NCBI GenBank assembly: GCA_938074565.1
Contig: CALJEQ010000015.1
Location: 62,001-126,000, forward strand
From: an uncultured Alkaliphilus sp.
Lineage (GTDB): Bacteria; Bacillota; Clostridia; Peptostreptococcales; Natronincolaceae
Length of the DNA: 64,000 nucleotides
Direction: 5' to 3'
Shown here: positions 37,819 through 47,842 of the stretch, piece after piece
How the letters are laid out: each line of letters starts with the position of its first letter
How positions within the stretch are numbered: position 1 is the stretch's first letter
The notes under the pieces: model-generated
The model's input: the letters and a program-made list of their open reading frames with translations, nothing else
What the model was told of the DNA's origin: nothing
Database searches by the model: none
Program-made: the position numbers and the translations under genes

Positions 37819-40104
37819 TTAGCCTTTTAATACTTCTAACTTATCATCCTTTAAAACAATCTCAATGTGATCTCCATCTTTAACTTGGTTTCTTAAATAG
37901 AACTCTGCAATTTCATCTTCAATGTATTTTTGTATTGTCCTTCTTATTGGTCTTGCACCATATTTTTCATCATATCCCTTTTCTAAAATAAAGTCTTTAA
38001 CTTCTTCAGAAATATCTAAAGTAATATTTCGTTCTTTTACTTCTTCAATAACTTCTTTCAACATTAGGTCTACAATTTGTCTAAGTTCTTCTTTAGATAA
38101 TTTAGCAAACACAATTGTTTCATCAACTCTATTTAAGAACTCTGGGCGGAAAATTTCTTTTAATGCTTCTTTAGCCTGACTTTCTATGGCTTCATATTGG
38201 TCTTTATTAAACCCAAAACTTTTTGACTTTAATTGACTACCTGCATTGGAAGTCATAATGATAACCGTATTTTCAAAATGAGTGGTTCTACCTTGACTAT
38301 CGGTTAATCTACCGTCATCTAGTATCTGCAACAACATGTTAAATACATCTGGATGAGCTTTTTCTATTTCATCCATCAATATAACGGAATAAGGCTTACG
38401 TCTTACTTTATCTGTCAATTGTCCCCCTTGTTCATAACCCACATATCCAGGAGGAGCACCTATCAATTTTGAAACAGTGTGTTTTTCCATATATTCAGAC
38501 ATATCAACTCGAATCATAGCCTCTTCACTACCAAACAACTCTAATGCTAATGTTTTAACCAACTCTGTTTTTCCAACACCAGTAGGCCCTACAAATATAA
38601 AAGATGCTGGTTTCTTCTTTTTTCTAAAACCCGAACGATTTCTTCTAATGGTTTTTGCAATACTTTCAATAGCTGGGTGTTGCCCAATAATTCTTCTATG
38701 TAATCTGTTTTCTAAGTCTAATAATTTTTCTGCCTCTTCTTCAGTAATTTTTTTAACAGGTATTTTAGTCCAAGCTTCAATTACAAAAGCAATATCTTCA
38801 ATAGTGATTTGTGCTTCTGTGGACTGTTTTTCAATTACCTTAATCTTTTCTTGTATTCTGCATTCTTCCACTTTATATTCAGCCGCTTTTTCAAAATTGT
38901 TATTTGTTGCTGCCAATTCCTCTTTTTCTTGTATTTCTTTTAATTCCTCTTTCAAAGACTCTAATTCAACCAAACCTTGATTTTTTAAGTTTGCCCTAGA
39001 ACCTGCTTCATCAATTACATCTATTGCTTTATCAGGTAAATAACGATCAGTTATATATCTTTCTGACATTTTAACAGCTACTTCAACTACCTCATCAGAA
39101 ATAATAACTTTATGATAATCCTCGTAATACTTTTTAATACCCTTTAAAATTTCTATAGATTCTTCAATAGTAGGCTCATCAACAATAACAGGTTGGAATC
39201 TTCTTTCTAATGCTGAATCCTTTTCAATATGCTTTCTATACTCTTCTAAGGTGGTGGCACCAATAATTTGTATTTCACCTCTAGCAAGGGCTGGTTTTAA
39301 AATATTAGCAGCATTCATAGTTCCCCCATGAACTTCACCAGCTCCCATAATATTATGAACTTCATCAATTACCAAAATAACATTACCACATTCTTGTGCT
39401 TCTTTTATAATAGACTTCATACGCCCTTCAAATTGACCTCTAAATTGGGTTCCTGCTACTATTGCGGTTAAATCCAGTAGATAGACTTCTGCATTAAACA
39501 ATTTTGAAGGCACTTGTTTTTCTACTATTCGTACAGCTAACCCTTCAGCAATTGCCGTTTTACCAACTCCTGGTTCACCAATTAAAATAGGATTATTCTT
39601 AGTTCGTCTATTGAGGATTTGAACTACTCGGTCTATTTCTCTATTTCTGCCTATAATCCTATCTACTTCTTGCTTTAGCGCCTTTTCTGTCAAATTTGTT
39701 CCATAGGTATCTAAATATTTCTTTTTACCTTTTTTCTTCTTGTCTTTATCCTTCGATTTTTCTTCTTTTATTTCAATAATTTCTGGTTCTGAATGGTCTT
39801 TATCACTATTAAGCGCATCCATACCCTTCATCGAAGAAAAAGAATCATTGAATAAATTCATCAACATATCAGTATCATCCATATCAGATATATCCATATC
39901 ATCAAGGGTTTCATTCATTTGTTCCGTTAAATTTTCCACTTCTTCTGCTGATAACCCTGTTTGTTGCATTATTTGATCTACAACAGGTATTCCCATTCTT
40001 TTAGCACATTCAATACACAAGCCCTTCATTTCTGATTTTCCATTTTCTAACTTAGAAGCAAATACCACTGCAATATTTTTATTACAAACTGAACATTTTT
40101 TCAT
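37819..40104 (-). CDS. clpE: Clp family AAA+ ATPase with N-terminal zinc finger (ClpE-like)
   Basis: [12 protein letters not shown]...[11 protein letters not shown] zinc finger; two AAA modules ([28 protein letters not shown]). Confidence 0.85.
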   Translation of the reverse strand: MKKCSVCNKNIAVVFASKLENGKSEMKGLCIECAKRMGIPVVDQIMQQTGLSAEEVENLTEQMNETLDDMDISDMDDTDMLMNLFNDSFSSMKGMDALNSDKDHSEPEIIEIKEEKSKDKDKKKKGKKKYLDTYGTNLTEKALKQEVDRIIGRNREIDRVVQILNRRTKNNPILIGEPGVGKTAIAEGLAVRIVEKQVPSKLFNAEVYLLDLTAIVAGTQFRGQFEGRMKSIIKEAQECGNVILVIDEVHNIMGAGEVHGGTMNAANILKPALARGEIQIIGATTLEEYRKHIEKDSALERRFQPVIVDEPTIEESIEILKGIKKYYEDYHKVIISDEVVEVAVKMSERYITDRYLPDKAIDVIDEAGSRANLKNQGLVELESLKEELKEIQEKEELAATNNNFEKAAEYKVEECRIQEKIKVIEKQSTEAQITIEDIAFVIEAWTKIPVKKITEEEAEKLLDLENRLHRRIIGQHPAIESIAKTIRRNRSGFRKKKKPASFIFVGPTGVGKTELVKTLALELFGSEEAMIRVDMSEYMEKHTVSKLIGAPPGYVGYEQGGQLTDKVRRKPYSVILMDEIEKAHPDVFNMLLQILDDGRLTDSQGRTTHFENTVIIMTSNAGSQLKSKSFGFNKDQYEAIESQAKEALKEIFRPEFLNRVDETIVFAKLSKEELRQIVDLMLKEVIEEVKERNITLDISEEVKDFILEKGYDEKYGARPIRRTIQKYIEDEIAEFYLRNQVKDGDHIEIVLKDDKLEVLKG

Positions 40105-40300
40105 ATTATCATCCCCATATAATAATTATATTAAAATTTATACTATTATCATTAATACCTTATTATCGCCATAAGTAAACTTTAATAATTCTACCATATT
40201 AAACCAGTTTGCGATAAACTAACTAATATTATACCATAAAAACATTAAATAAAAAAAGACTACAATTTAATATATCATTGATGTAGTCGCTTCCTTATTT

Positions 40301-41167
40301 TTATATTTCATCATAAACGTCTAAATATGAATAACGCTCTCCATCCTTCTGCCAACCTAAAATACAGTCCATATTTACATTTTCAGCAGCACGAAAAATA
40401 GATTTATCAACAGCATCAAACTTTTTCTTTAAATCCTCAATTAATGCCTTTACTTCATGTCTTTTAGTTCCAATTTTTTTAGCAGCCACCATACATGCAC
40501 AGTTAAGGGGCCAAATACCATTGGCTTGTGTAAAGTCTACTATAGCAGATTCCTCTATGTGATACATGGGGCGTATTAGCTCTAACCCAACAAAATTAGA
40601 TGATTTTAATTTTGGTAACATTGTACTAAAATTACCTGTATACAAAACATTTAACATTGTTGTTTCAATTACATCATTAAAATGATGTCCCAATGCAAGT
40701 TTATTACAACCTAAATCTTGTGCTTTTTTATATAATGCACCCCTCCGCATTTTTGCACACATATAACAGGGATAATCGCTTGCCATTCCATCTACAACAT
40801 GAAAAATGCCTGAGTCAAATAGATGAATAGGAATATTTAAGTGATGACAGTTATCAATTAATAACTTTTTAATACTATCATGGTATCCTGGGTTCATGGC
40901 GATAAAATCTAATTCAAAATTATCTCTACCATGCCGTTTTAACTCTTGAAATAACTTAGCCATCAATAAACTGTCTTTTCCTCCCGATATGGCTACTGCA
41001 ATTTTGTCCCCATCTTCTATTAAATTGTATTGTTTAATTGCTTTAATATATTTAGACCAAATTTCTTTCCTATACTTAGTAATAATACTTTTTTCTATTT
41101 CTTGAAGGGGTTTTAGATCGCTAAATGGAATTAACTGATCACAACCACTTCCTGCAATATCACTCAT
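40301..41167 (-). CDS. TtcA-like PP-loop ATPase (tRNA thiolation family)
   Basis: IAVAISGGKDSLLMAKL; CYMCAKMRRGALYKKA; LALGHHFNDVIETTMLN. Confidence 0.85.
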   Translation of the reverse strand: MSDIAGSGCDQLIPFSDLKPLQEIEKSIITKYRKEIWSKYIKAIKQYNLIEDGDKIAVAISGGKDSLLMAKLFQELKRHGRDNFELDFIAMNPGYHDSIKKLLIDNCHHLNIPIHLFDSGIFHVVDGMASDYPCYMCAKMRRGALYKKAQDLGCNKLALGHHFNDVIETTMLNVLYTGNFSTMLPKLKSSNFVGLELIRPMYHIEESAIVDFTQANGIWPLNCACMVAAKKIGTKRHEVKALIEDLKKKFDAVDKSIFRAAENVNMDCILGWQKDGERYSYLDVYDEI

Positions 41168-41237
41168 TGTATCACCTCTCTATAATTACCCCAATATTAT
41201 AACACCTTTCTTTTATTTTGTCTTATAAATATATAGA

Positions 41238-41272
41238 AAACACCTCCTAGTTAAAATAAGAGGTGTTTTACA
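41238..41272. terminator. intrinsic terminator
   Basis: AAAACACCTCctagttaaaataaGAGGTGTTTT. Confidence 0.7.
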
Positions 41273-41300
41273 AACTACTTACTAATAATTATTAAATAAA

Positions 41301-42608
41301 TTAGCTGCAATATGTCAATTCTTTATTTTCCAACATAATTTCTAATATAATTTTATCCGTTTCCCCCATACCAAGAAAACTTAATTTTCCTAGATTACTG
41401 ATGGTTTTTTCCACCCTTTCATGTATAACTCCATTATCAGAAGGAACAACAGCCCCCTGTAAAGCCAAATTAGCAGATAAGTAAGCTGTAGACGCTGCGT
41501 TATATAATTTTAATGCACAACCTACTTTCCCTCCATCACATATCATTCCAGTAATATTGGCTGCCATATTATTTATAGCACCTTCTATATGGTGTTTTTC
41601 ACCCCCCAGTAAAAGGGCTATGCCTGTGCTAGCTCCAATCCCTGCCGCTACAGCACAACCACACAAAGGAGAAAGTTTCCCTGTATAGATTTTAATATAT
41701 ACCGTTATTAAATGGCTTAATGCCAATGCCCTAGATATTTCTTCATCACTTTTTTTAGCCAATTCACCAATTGCCACCACAGGAAGTATAGCAGTAATAC
41801 CATGATTTCCACTTCCTGCACTACTCATAACTGGTAGCTTAATACCAGCCATTCTAACATCAGCACCTGCTGCTGTCAGGGTGGCAGCATAGCCCTCCAT
41901 CGTTTTTATTGCCTGTTCCTTCGAGAAAAAGCCAACCCCCATTCCCTTTTTCTCCTTCAACCCTAAATTGGCTACTTGTAAATTCATATCCCTGCCTTCT
42001 AACATAAAACGTATTTCGTTAAAGGGTATTTCCCTTACCAAATCAATAATTTCCCCAACTTTCTTATTTTTCAGCCAAAAGAGGTATTCTTGTTTAGTCT
42101 TGTTTTCACTAATTGGATTGTTTTCAGTCTTAACTCCTACACCATTCTTTTCAATAAGAACAATATTTGTATGACTTCCTTCAATCACACAACGACCCTC
42201 ACCTGCTTCAGTAAACACAGTACAATCAATAAAAACTCCTATTTTATCACTAACTTCCACCTTTACGCCATAATTCTTTATAAAATGTAGAGCATCATCA
42301 ATTCCTTGTTCTACATTACTCAAAACTTCTAGCCCTTTATTGGCTTCTCCACCAAAAACCCCCAAAGCAGCTGCTACTTCAATTCCCACTTGATCCGTTC
42401 CTGGTATTCCCACAGCCATAGAATTTTTATATACATTACTACTGACAATTACCTTTATGGCAATGGGTTTTTCGCCAATAACTTCTCTTGCAGTTGCCGA
42501 TGCTAAAGCCACCGCCACTGGCTCTGTACAACCAATGGCTGGAATTACCTCTGATTCTAAAATACTTTTTATAATATTAAATTCCGTCATCATATGCATA
42601 CCTCCCAC
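41301..42608 (-). CDS. UPF0597 family serine dehydratase / L-cysteine desulfidase (CyuA/YhaM-like)
   Basis: ESEVIPAIGCTEPVAVALASA; HLITVYIKIYTGKLSPLCGCAVAAGIGAS. Confidence 0.88.
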   Translation of the reverse strand: MGGMHMMTEFNIIKSILESEVIPAIGCTEPVAVALASATAREVIGEKPIAIKVIVSSNVYKNSMAVGIPGTDQVGIEVAAALGVFGGEANKGLEVLSNVEQGIDDALHFIKNYGVKVEVSDKIGVFIDCTVFTEAGEGRCVIEGSHTNIVLIEKNGVGVKTENNPISENKTKQEYLFWLKNKKVGEIIDLVREIPFNEIRFMLEGRDMNLQVANLGLKEKKGMGVGFFSKEQAIKTMEGYAATLTAAGADVRMAGIKLPVMSSAGSGNHGITAILPVVAIGELAKKSDEEISRALALSHLITVYIKIYTGKLSPLCGCAVAAGIGASTGIALLLGGEKHHIEGAINNMAANITGMICDGGKVGCALKLYNAASTAYLSANLALQGAVVPSDNGVIHERVEKTISNLGKLSFLGMGETDKIILEIMLENKELTYCS

Positions 42609-42632
42609 AATTATTAATAATACCTATAATTA

Positions 42633-42649
42633 TGCAATAAGTATGCCAA
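42633..42649 (-). promoter_or_regulatory. sigma-54 (-24/-12) promoter of the UPF0597 gene
   Basis: Minus TTGGCATACTTATTGCA fits YTGGCACGRNNNTTGCW with exact GG-N10-GC spacing. Confidence 0.8.
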
Positions 42650-42720
42650 TTTTTAAAAATGTATTAAAACGTGCCTTTTGTACCACTTTATTTTTATTTA
42701 GTGGTTCACATATATATAAA

Positions 42721-42780
42721 TAGTCTCAATATGATACATGACTTTGTCTCATATTGAGATAAGTATCATATTGAGACTAT
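42721..42780. promoter_or_regulatory. putative sigma-54 enhancer (UAS) with three related palindromic elements
   Basis: TAGTCTCAATATGATAC (42721-42737) ... TCTCATATTGAGA (42747-42759) ... GTATCATATTGAGACTA (42763-42779). Confidence 0.75.
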
Positions 42781-42794
42781 AGAGATTTATATTT

Positions 42795-44570
42795 TTATAA
42801 CTGAATGTTGTATAATTTAATTTTACGAAAAAGGGTGGCTCTACCAATACCTAATAACTTAGCCACTTGTTCTTTATTTTCACACTGATGTAGTGCTTCA
42901 ATAATAGCCATCCTTTCAAGATCTTCTAACTTTATTATTTTATTATTATTTATATTAATTTCATCATCCTTAATATTTTTAAACTTTAATGGTATGTTTT
43001 CCAATTGAATAATATCTCCATGTTCCATATTTACTGCATATTCAATAGCGTTCTCCAACTCCCTAACATTTCCTTTCCAAATGTAGTCAGAAAATATGTT
43101 AAAAATATCTAGATCAAATCCTTTTATAGATTTATTCATCTTTTCATTGCATTTCTTTAATAAGTAATCCATCAACACTGGTATATCTTCCTTTCTTTCC
43201 CTTAAAGAAGGAATATTTAAAGGAATTACATTGAGACGAAAAAATAAATCTTCTCTAAACTCCCCCAATGCCACTTTTTCTTCTAAGTTTTTATTAGTTG
43301 CTGCAATAATCCGAACATCAATGGGTATTGGAATAATACTTCCTATTCGGTCCACCTTTTTTTCTTGCAAAACCCTAAGTAGTTTACTTTGTAAATGTAG
43401 AGGCATATCCCCTATTTCATCAAGAAAAATCGTTCCACTATTGGCAAGTTCAAACTTACCAGATTTACCACCTTTTGTTGCTCCTGTAAAAGTTCCTTCT
43501 TCATAACCGAACAACTCACTTTCTAATAGTTGTTCTGGTATGGCTGCACAATTTATTGCTACAAAAGGTTTGTTTTTTCTTGGACTAATTGAATGAATTG
43601 ATCTTGCAAATAATTCTTTTCCCGTTCCACTTTCCCCCTGTATTAACACTGTAGACGAGGAAGATGCCGCTTTAATTGCCTTTTCCTTTACTTCATTTAG
43701 CTGGTGACTTTCACCAATAATGCTGGCAAATGAAGTATTGTTATAGGTTGATCCAATCACATCATTTATCTCTTTTAACACTTGTTTAATATTCCTTATA
43801 ATAAATATTAGCCCCACCAATTCTCCTTCAACTACTACTGAATTAACCGATGTAATTCCCCTTAATTGGTGATCTTTCTGCCCATATAGAAACTCTCTAT
43901 TTTTAACAATGATACCTTTTTTAGTTTGATGTACAATGTCATCAAAAATCGGTACTATTTTCCTTATATTAAGACCCTCATCCACCACTTGTTTATAAAA
44001 CATTTTTTTTACTATATTATTATATTTTATGATAGACCCCTGCATATCAACAGCAATAATACCTTCTTCTAGAGAATTAATTACTGTTTCCAGTTGTTTT
44101 GTCATAAAGGTCAAATGATCATTTTTTTCTTTTTCTAATAGTTTTGTTGCTATTAAATCTGACATTCTTTCAAGAAAATCCATTAGACTTTTTGTATCTG
44201 CAAATAATTTATTTCGCTGTTCTTCTGTAAAAGCAATAAGCCCAATAATTCCAATAGACTTATCTTTTATATTTATAGGCGCACAAACTTCTCCGTATTC
44301 TTTACACTGCTCTTTTCCTCCACAGTTAATACATAGCTCATCTGTAACAGGGTCTTTTACCATATATCCCTTACCAGTCTCCAAAACCAATCTAAAAACT
44401 GAACTATCATCTACTTTTTCCCCACCAGTAAATAAATAACCACCTGTACCTGCCACCCGCTGTAGGTCTTCATCCACGATGGTTACGTCAACACCAATTA
44501 CACTGGCAATTGCTACAGCAATGTTTTGAACATCTTTTTTTATATCAATTAACTTTGCCATTAACCTCAC
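42795..44570 (-). CDS. sigma-54-dependent transcriptional activator (sensor/PAS, AAA+, Fis HTH)
   Basis: GESGTGKELFARSIHS, GAFTGA-type FGYEEGTFTGATKGG, GTIFLDEIGDMPLHLQSKLLRVLQE, C-terminal Fis HTH; Cys-rich sensor. Confidence 0.95.
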   Translation of the reverse strand: MRLMAKLIDIKKDVQNIAVAIASVIGVDVTIVDEDLQRVAGTGGYLFTGGEKVDDSSVFRLVLETGKGYMVKDPVTDELCINCGGKEQCKEYGEVCAPINIKDKSIGIIGLIAFTEEQRNKLFADTKSLMDFLERMSDLIATKLLEKEKNDHLTFMTKQLETVINSLEEGIIAVDMQGSIIKYNNIVKKMFYKQVVDEGLNIRKIVPIFDDIVHQTKKGIIVKNREFLYGQKDHQLRGITSVNSVVVEGELVGLIFIIRNIKQVLKEINDVIGSTYNNTSFASIIGESHQLNEVKEKAIKAASSSSTVLIQGESGTGKELFARSIHSISPRKNKPFVAINCAAIPEQLLESELFGYEEGTFTGATKGGKSGKFELANSGTIFLDEIGDMPLHLQSKLLRVLQEKKVDRIGSIIPIPIDVRIIAATNKNLEEKVALGEFREDLFFRLNVIPLNIPSLRERKEDIPVLMDYLLKKCNEKMNKSIKGFDLDIFNIFSDYIWKGNVRELENAIEYAVNMEHGDIIQLENIPLKFKNIKDDEININNNKIIKLEDLERMAIIEALHQCENKEQVAKLLGIGRATLFRKIKLYNIQL

Positions 44571-44694
44571 CTCCTCTTTATTTTAGCATATAAATAAAGA
44601 TTCACCTCAATTTTAACCGAAAATGCAATAAAATTATAATGATAATGTATATTCTATATTTACCCTTTATCTTAATGTTTAACTTTAACAAGTC

Positions 44695-44790
44695 CCTAGC
44701 CTTTGGTTCTTCAATGTTTATAAAGTTAAAGTACAACATTAACTTTAACATTAACTTTAACTTTAACACTGGAACTATCCTTTAACTTTA
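44695..44790. repeat. short AACTTTA/ACATTA-type tandem repeat
   Basis: aacattaactttaacattaactttaactttaacac and neighbouring copies. Confidence 0.7.
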
Positions 44791-44890
44791 ATTATTAAAT
44801 TTAAAATAATCGTAATTTTTTTAGGACAAGGGAGCATATATTTACAATATGCTGTATATAAAATAGTTAATTAATGAATGGGGGATTTTT

Positions 44891-45136
44891 ATGAAAAACC
44901 TTTATTACTGTCTTGATTGTAGAAGAGTTTTTGACTTTGAAGAACATTGCCTTTATTGTCAATCTGAAAAAGTAAAAAAACTTGTAAAAATGACTTCTAT
45001 CAATGTAATTGGTAGTAAGCTCAAAGGGAATGTATTTAATGCAAAAGATGGAAAAGTATCAGTTCTATTAGTAGATTCACAAAATAAACGTTATTTTAAA
45101 GAGTTTGAAGCCTGCGAGATTAGAAAAATCCTATAA
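44891..45136 (+). CDS. small zinc-ribbon-like protein, 81 aa
   Basis: CLDCRRVFDFEEHCLYCQS; RBS and downstream terminator. Confidence 0.6.
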   Translation: MKNLYYCLDCRRVFDFEEHCLYCQSEKVKKLVKMTSINVIGSKLKGNVFNAKDGKVSVLLVDSQNKRYFKEFEACEIRKIL

Positions 45137-45155
45137 AAATTTAAGGTATAAAATA

Positions 45156-45198
45156 GAAACTCCTAGAAGAAATTTTCCTCTAAGAGTTTCTATTTTTA
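45156..45198. terminator. bidirectional intrinsic terminator
   Basis: AGAAACTCctagAAGAAAATTTTcctctaaGAGTTTCT-like inverted repeat with T-run. Confidence 0.65.
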
Positions 45199-45208
45199 TA
45201 CCAGTAAA

Positions 45209-46885
45209 CTACTTTTCAACTTCATTAATTTTAAAAGAATACTCTTTTTTTGAAAAGATTTTGTTCCAAGCAATCATTAGTATCATTAACATCACTATAC
45301 CGTAGAGAATAACAGAATAACCATTTTTTATTAAAACCCAATGTATACCAGCAGTTAAAACACAAAAAAATAAGCTTTGAAAAAATATAATAATATTATT
45401 ATTTTTTATGTATTGGAAGTCTTGACTAAAGGGCAATGGTTTATCAGAAAAATGAAATATAATAATCATTAATAATAATAAGTTAATAAAAATAACGATT
45501 ATATCAGGTATTATCCTATAACCATAAATAATGATAAAAATTAAACTAACAAAGCTATAAACTGGGAAGATATATTTTATTATAAGACCTTTTAAAGATC
45601 CTTTGTAAATAGTATTTTTATTTTCTACTGGCAAAACAGAAAAAATCCAAGCAGCCTTATTCCTATCACTGGTACTTAGTAGGGGTACACTGTTTGCCAA
45701 CATGCTGACAGTAAAGTACAAGAATAGATAATAATTACCACTGACTACAGTTTTATACATATCTGTAAAACTTCCGGATTGACCAACACTATTAAAAATA
45801 AAAATTAAAGGTATTATTGTAGCAAAAGTTAGACTGGGATACAACTTCAACTTAATATTTCTTTCCGAAGAAATCATTTTTTGTGTGAAACGAAAGAATA
45901 CATTTTCTGTTTTATTATAACAAAATAAATCTGCAAACTTTTTATTTCTTTTTTCACCTTTTAGAGCATCTTTTACAGTTTTTCCACTATTATTATTTAA
46001 CTTCTGTAAGACCTTCTCAAAATGGGGAGCTACTATCTTAAAATAAATGATAAGCATTAAAATTGGAAGAATAACCCCAATAATGCTGAGAACTAAATAA
46101 TAATTAATCCATTGATTTTCTATAATAACACTAAAAGGAGCTGCAAACCATACCGATGGTATTAAATAACTCCACCACTTTTGGGTAAATATCACTTCTA
46201 AGTTTATAATGTTAAAAACTCGACCCACCAACTGATACACAATGAGCATAACAACAGTGAGGGCTATTTGAAAATAATTAATAATATCCTTTAATTTTTC
46301 TCCATCAAAAAAATAGAGTATTAAATAATATAGCATTGATGTAGAAAAAATTACAAAACTAGATATAAAAATAAGTTGTAAAAAAAAGATTAACCCAAAA
46401 ACCATACCATATTTAAAAGAACCCACCAAAAGTGTAGGGGCAGAAATGCTTAAAGTGATACTGAATAGATAGATTAATATATGAATCATTTTTGCCACAG
46501 TAATGGTTTTTTCTTCAATTGGTTTTGATAACAGTATGTTTTTTTCTTTAACATCCAGCAACACCGAAGAATAGTCTGAAATCATTATTGACATAATCAT
46601 AAATATAATCATACCTAAAATAATATTCATTTTAAAAAATAATGAGAAGGGTAGTAAGATGAATAACATAAAGACTATTCCTATTAAACAATATATTAAA
46701 AGAGACTTTTTAAAGTTGTTTTTATCTCCATTATTTTTTTCATTGGCTAATATTGTAGGTACTCTTCTTTCATCCATAATCAATTTAACTTGTAATATTT
46801 TTCTCATCACTGGATAGTCCACACCTAGTTTATTAAAAAGAAACATAAATTTATCTAATATTTTCAGCGTTATAAAATCCCTCAT
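45209..46885 (-). CDS. ABC transporter permease (large multi-TM)
   Basis: About 12 hydrophobic helices; directly follows the ATPase gene. Confidence 0.8.
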   Translation of the reverse strand: MRDFITLKILDKFMFLFNKLGVDYPVMRKILQVKLIMDERRVPTILANEKNNGDKNNFKKSLLIYCLIGIVFMLFILLPFSLFFKMNIILGMIIFMIMSIMISDYSSVLLDVKEKNILLSKPIEEKTITVAKMIHILIYLFSITLSISAPTLLVGSFKYGMVFGLIFFLQLIFISSFVIFSTSMLYYLILYFFDGEKLKDIINYFQIALTVVMLIVYQLVGRVFNIINLEVIFTQKWWSYLIPSVWFAAPFSVIIENQWINYYLVLSIIGVILPILMLIIYFKIVAPHFEKVLQKLNNNSGKTVKDALKGEKRNKKFADLFCYNKTENVFFRFTQKMISSERNIKLKLYPSLTFATIIPLIFIFNSVGQSGSFTDMYKTVVSGNYYLFLYFTVSMLANSVPLLSTSDRNKAAWIFSVLPVENKNTIYKGSLKGLIIKYIFPVYSFVSLIFIIIYGYRIIPDIIVIFINLLLLMIIIFHFSDKPLPFSQDFQYIKNNNIIIFFQSLFFCVLTAGIHWVLIKNGYSVILYGIVMLMILMIAWNKIFSKKEYSFKINEVEK

Positions 46886-46887
46886 GG

Positions 46888-47670
46888 TTACACCCCTTGT
46901 AGTGTGGAAACAAACTCACATGCAATTTCCTTATATTTATTAAAACCAGTTAATTGATTAAAAATCTCTTCTAAAGAACCTTCTTTACTTTTTTCTTTTA
47001 ATTCTTCAAATGTGCCGTCTGCTACAATCTCACCATTATTCAATAATACTATCCTACTGCTGATTTTTTCAACAATTTCCATAATATGAGAAGAATAAAA
47101 AATAGTTTTTCCTTGATTAGCCAGTTCAGATAAAATCTCTTTAAAAATCATTACACTATTGGCATCCAGTCCACTTAATGGCTCATCAAAAAACAATATG
47201 TCAGGGTTATGAATAAGACTGGCAATAATTAGTATTTTTTGTTTCATTCCTTTGGAAAAAGAGGATATTCTTCCGTGTAAAACCTTTTCTAAATTAAAAA
47301 GTGTCATAAGTTTTGTAGCCTTTTTTTCTATTTCATTTATGTCTAACCCATATAACTCACCTATAAAATTTAAATACTCATATGCAGTTAAATTATCAAA
47401 TATTTCCGCTGTTTCTGGTACATAACCAATACGCCTTTTATACGCTACTTTGTTTTTAGTAATGTCCTCTCCACCTATTTTTACCTCTCCCTCATAATCG
47501 TTAATTAACCCCAATAATATTTTAACTGTGGTGCTTTTTCCAGCCCCATTTGCGCCTATATACCCTATAATTTGCCCTTTATATATTTCAAGGTTAATTC
47601 CCTTTAAAACTTCTTTTTCATCATAACGCATTCTTAAATTTTTAATTGATACAATTATTTCTTTATCCAT
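46888..47670 (-). CDS. ABC transporter ATP-binding protein
   Basis: GYIGANGAGKSTTVKILLGL; SSFSKGMKQKILIIASLIHNPDILFFDEPLSGLD. Confidence 0.95.
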   Translation of the reverse strand: MDKEIIVSIKNLRMRYDEKEVLKGINLEIYKGQIIGYIGANGAGKSTTVKILLGLINDYEGEVKIGGEDITKNKVAYKRRIGYVPETAEIFDNLTAYEYLNFIGELYGLDINEIEKKATKLMTLFNLEKVLHGRISSFSKGMKQKILIIASLIHNPDILFFDEPLSGLDANSVMIFKEILSELANQGKTIFYSSHIMEIVEKISSRIVLLNNGEIVADGTFEELKEKSKEGSLEEIFNQLTGFNKYKEIACEFVSTLQGV

Positions 47671-47842
47671 TCCATTATGCCTCCATCTGAAAACTACTTT
47701 TATATGCTAAATTATACCACACATCTCTTCTTTCTATAAATATTCTTTACAACTATTCAATATATACACTTTTGAAAACAAAAGAAAACACCACATAAAT
47801 TATATTCTTCATGGGTGTTTGCTACTCTTTTACTTACAATTT

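Noticed and set aside
38477-38980. 167-aa plus-strand ORF
   Set aside because: Antisense to the clpE-like gene; Ser/Phe-rich composition typical of antisense artefacts in AT-rich genomes.
40301-41167. LarE candidate to complete the lar pathway
   Set aside because: PP-loop, CxxC and length fit TtcA-like tRNA thiolation proteins better than LarE.
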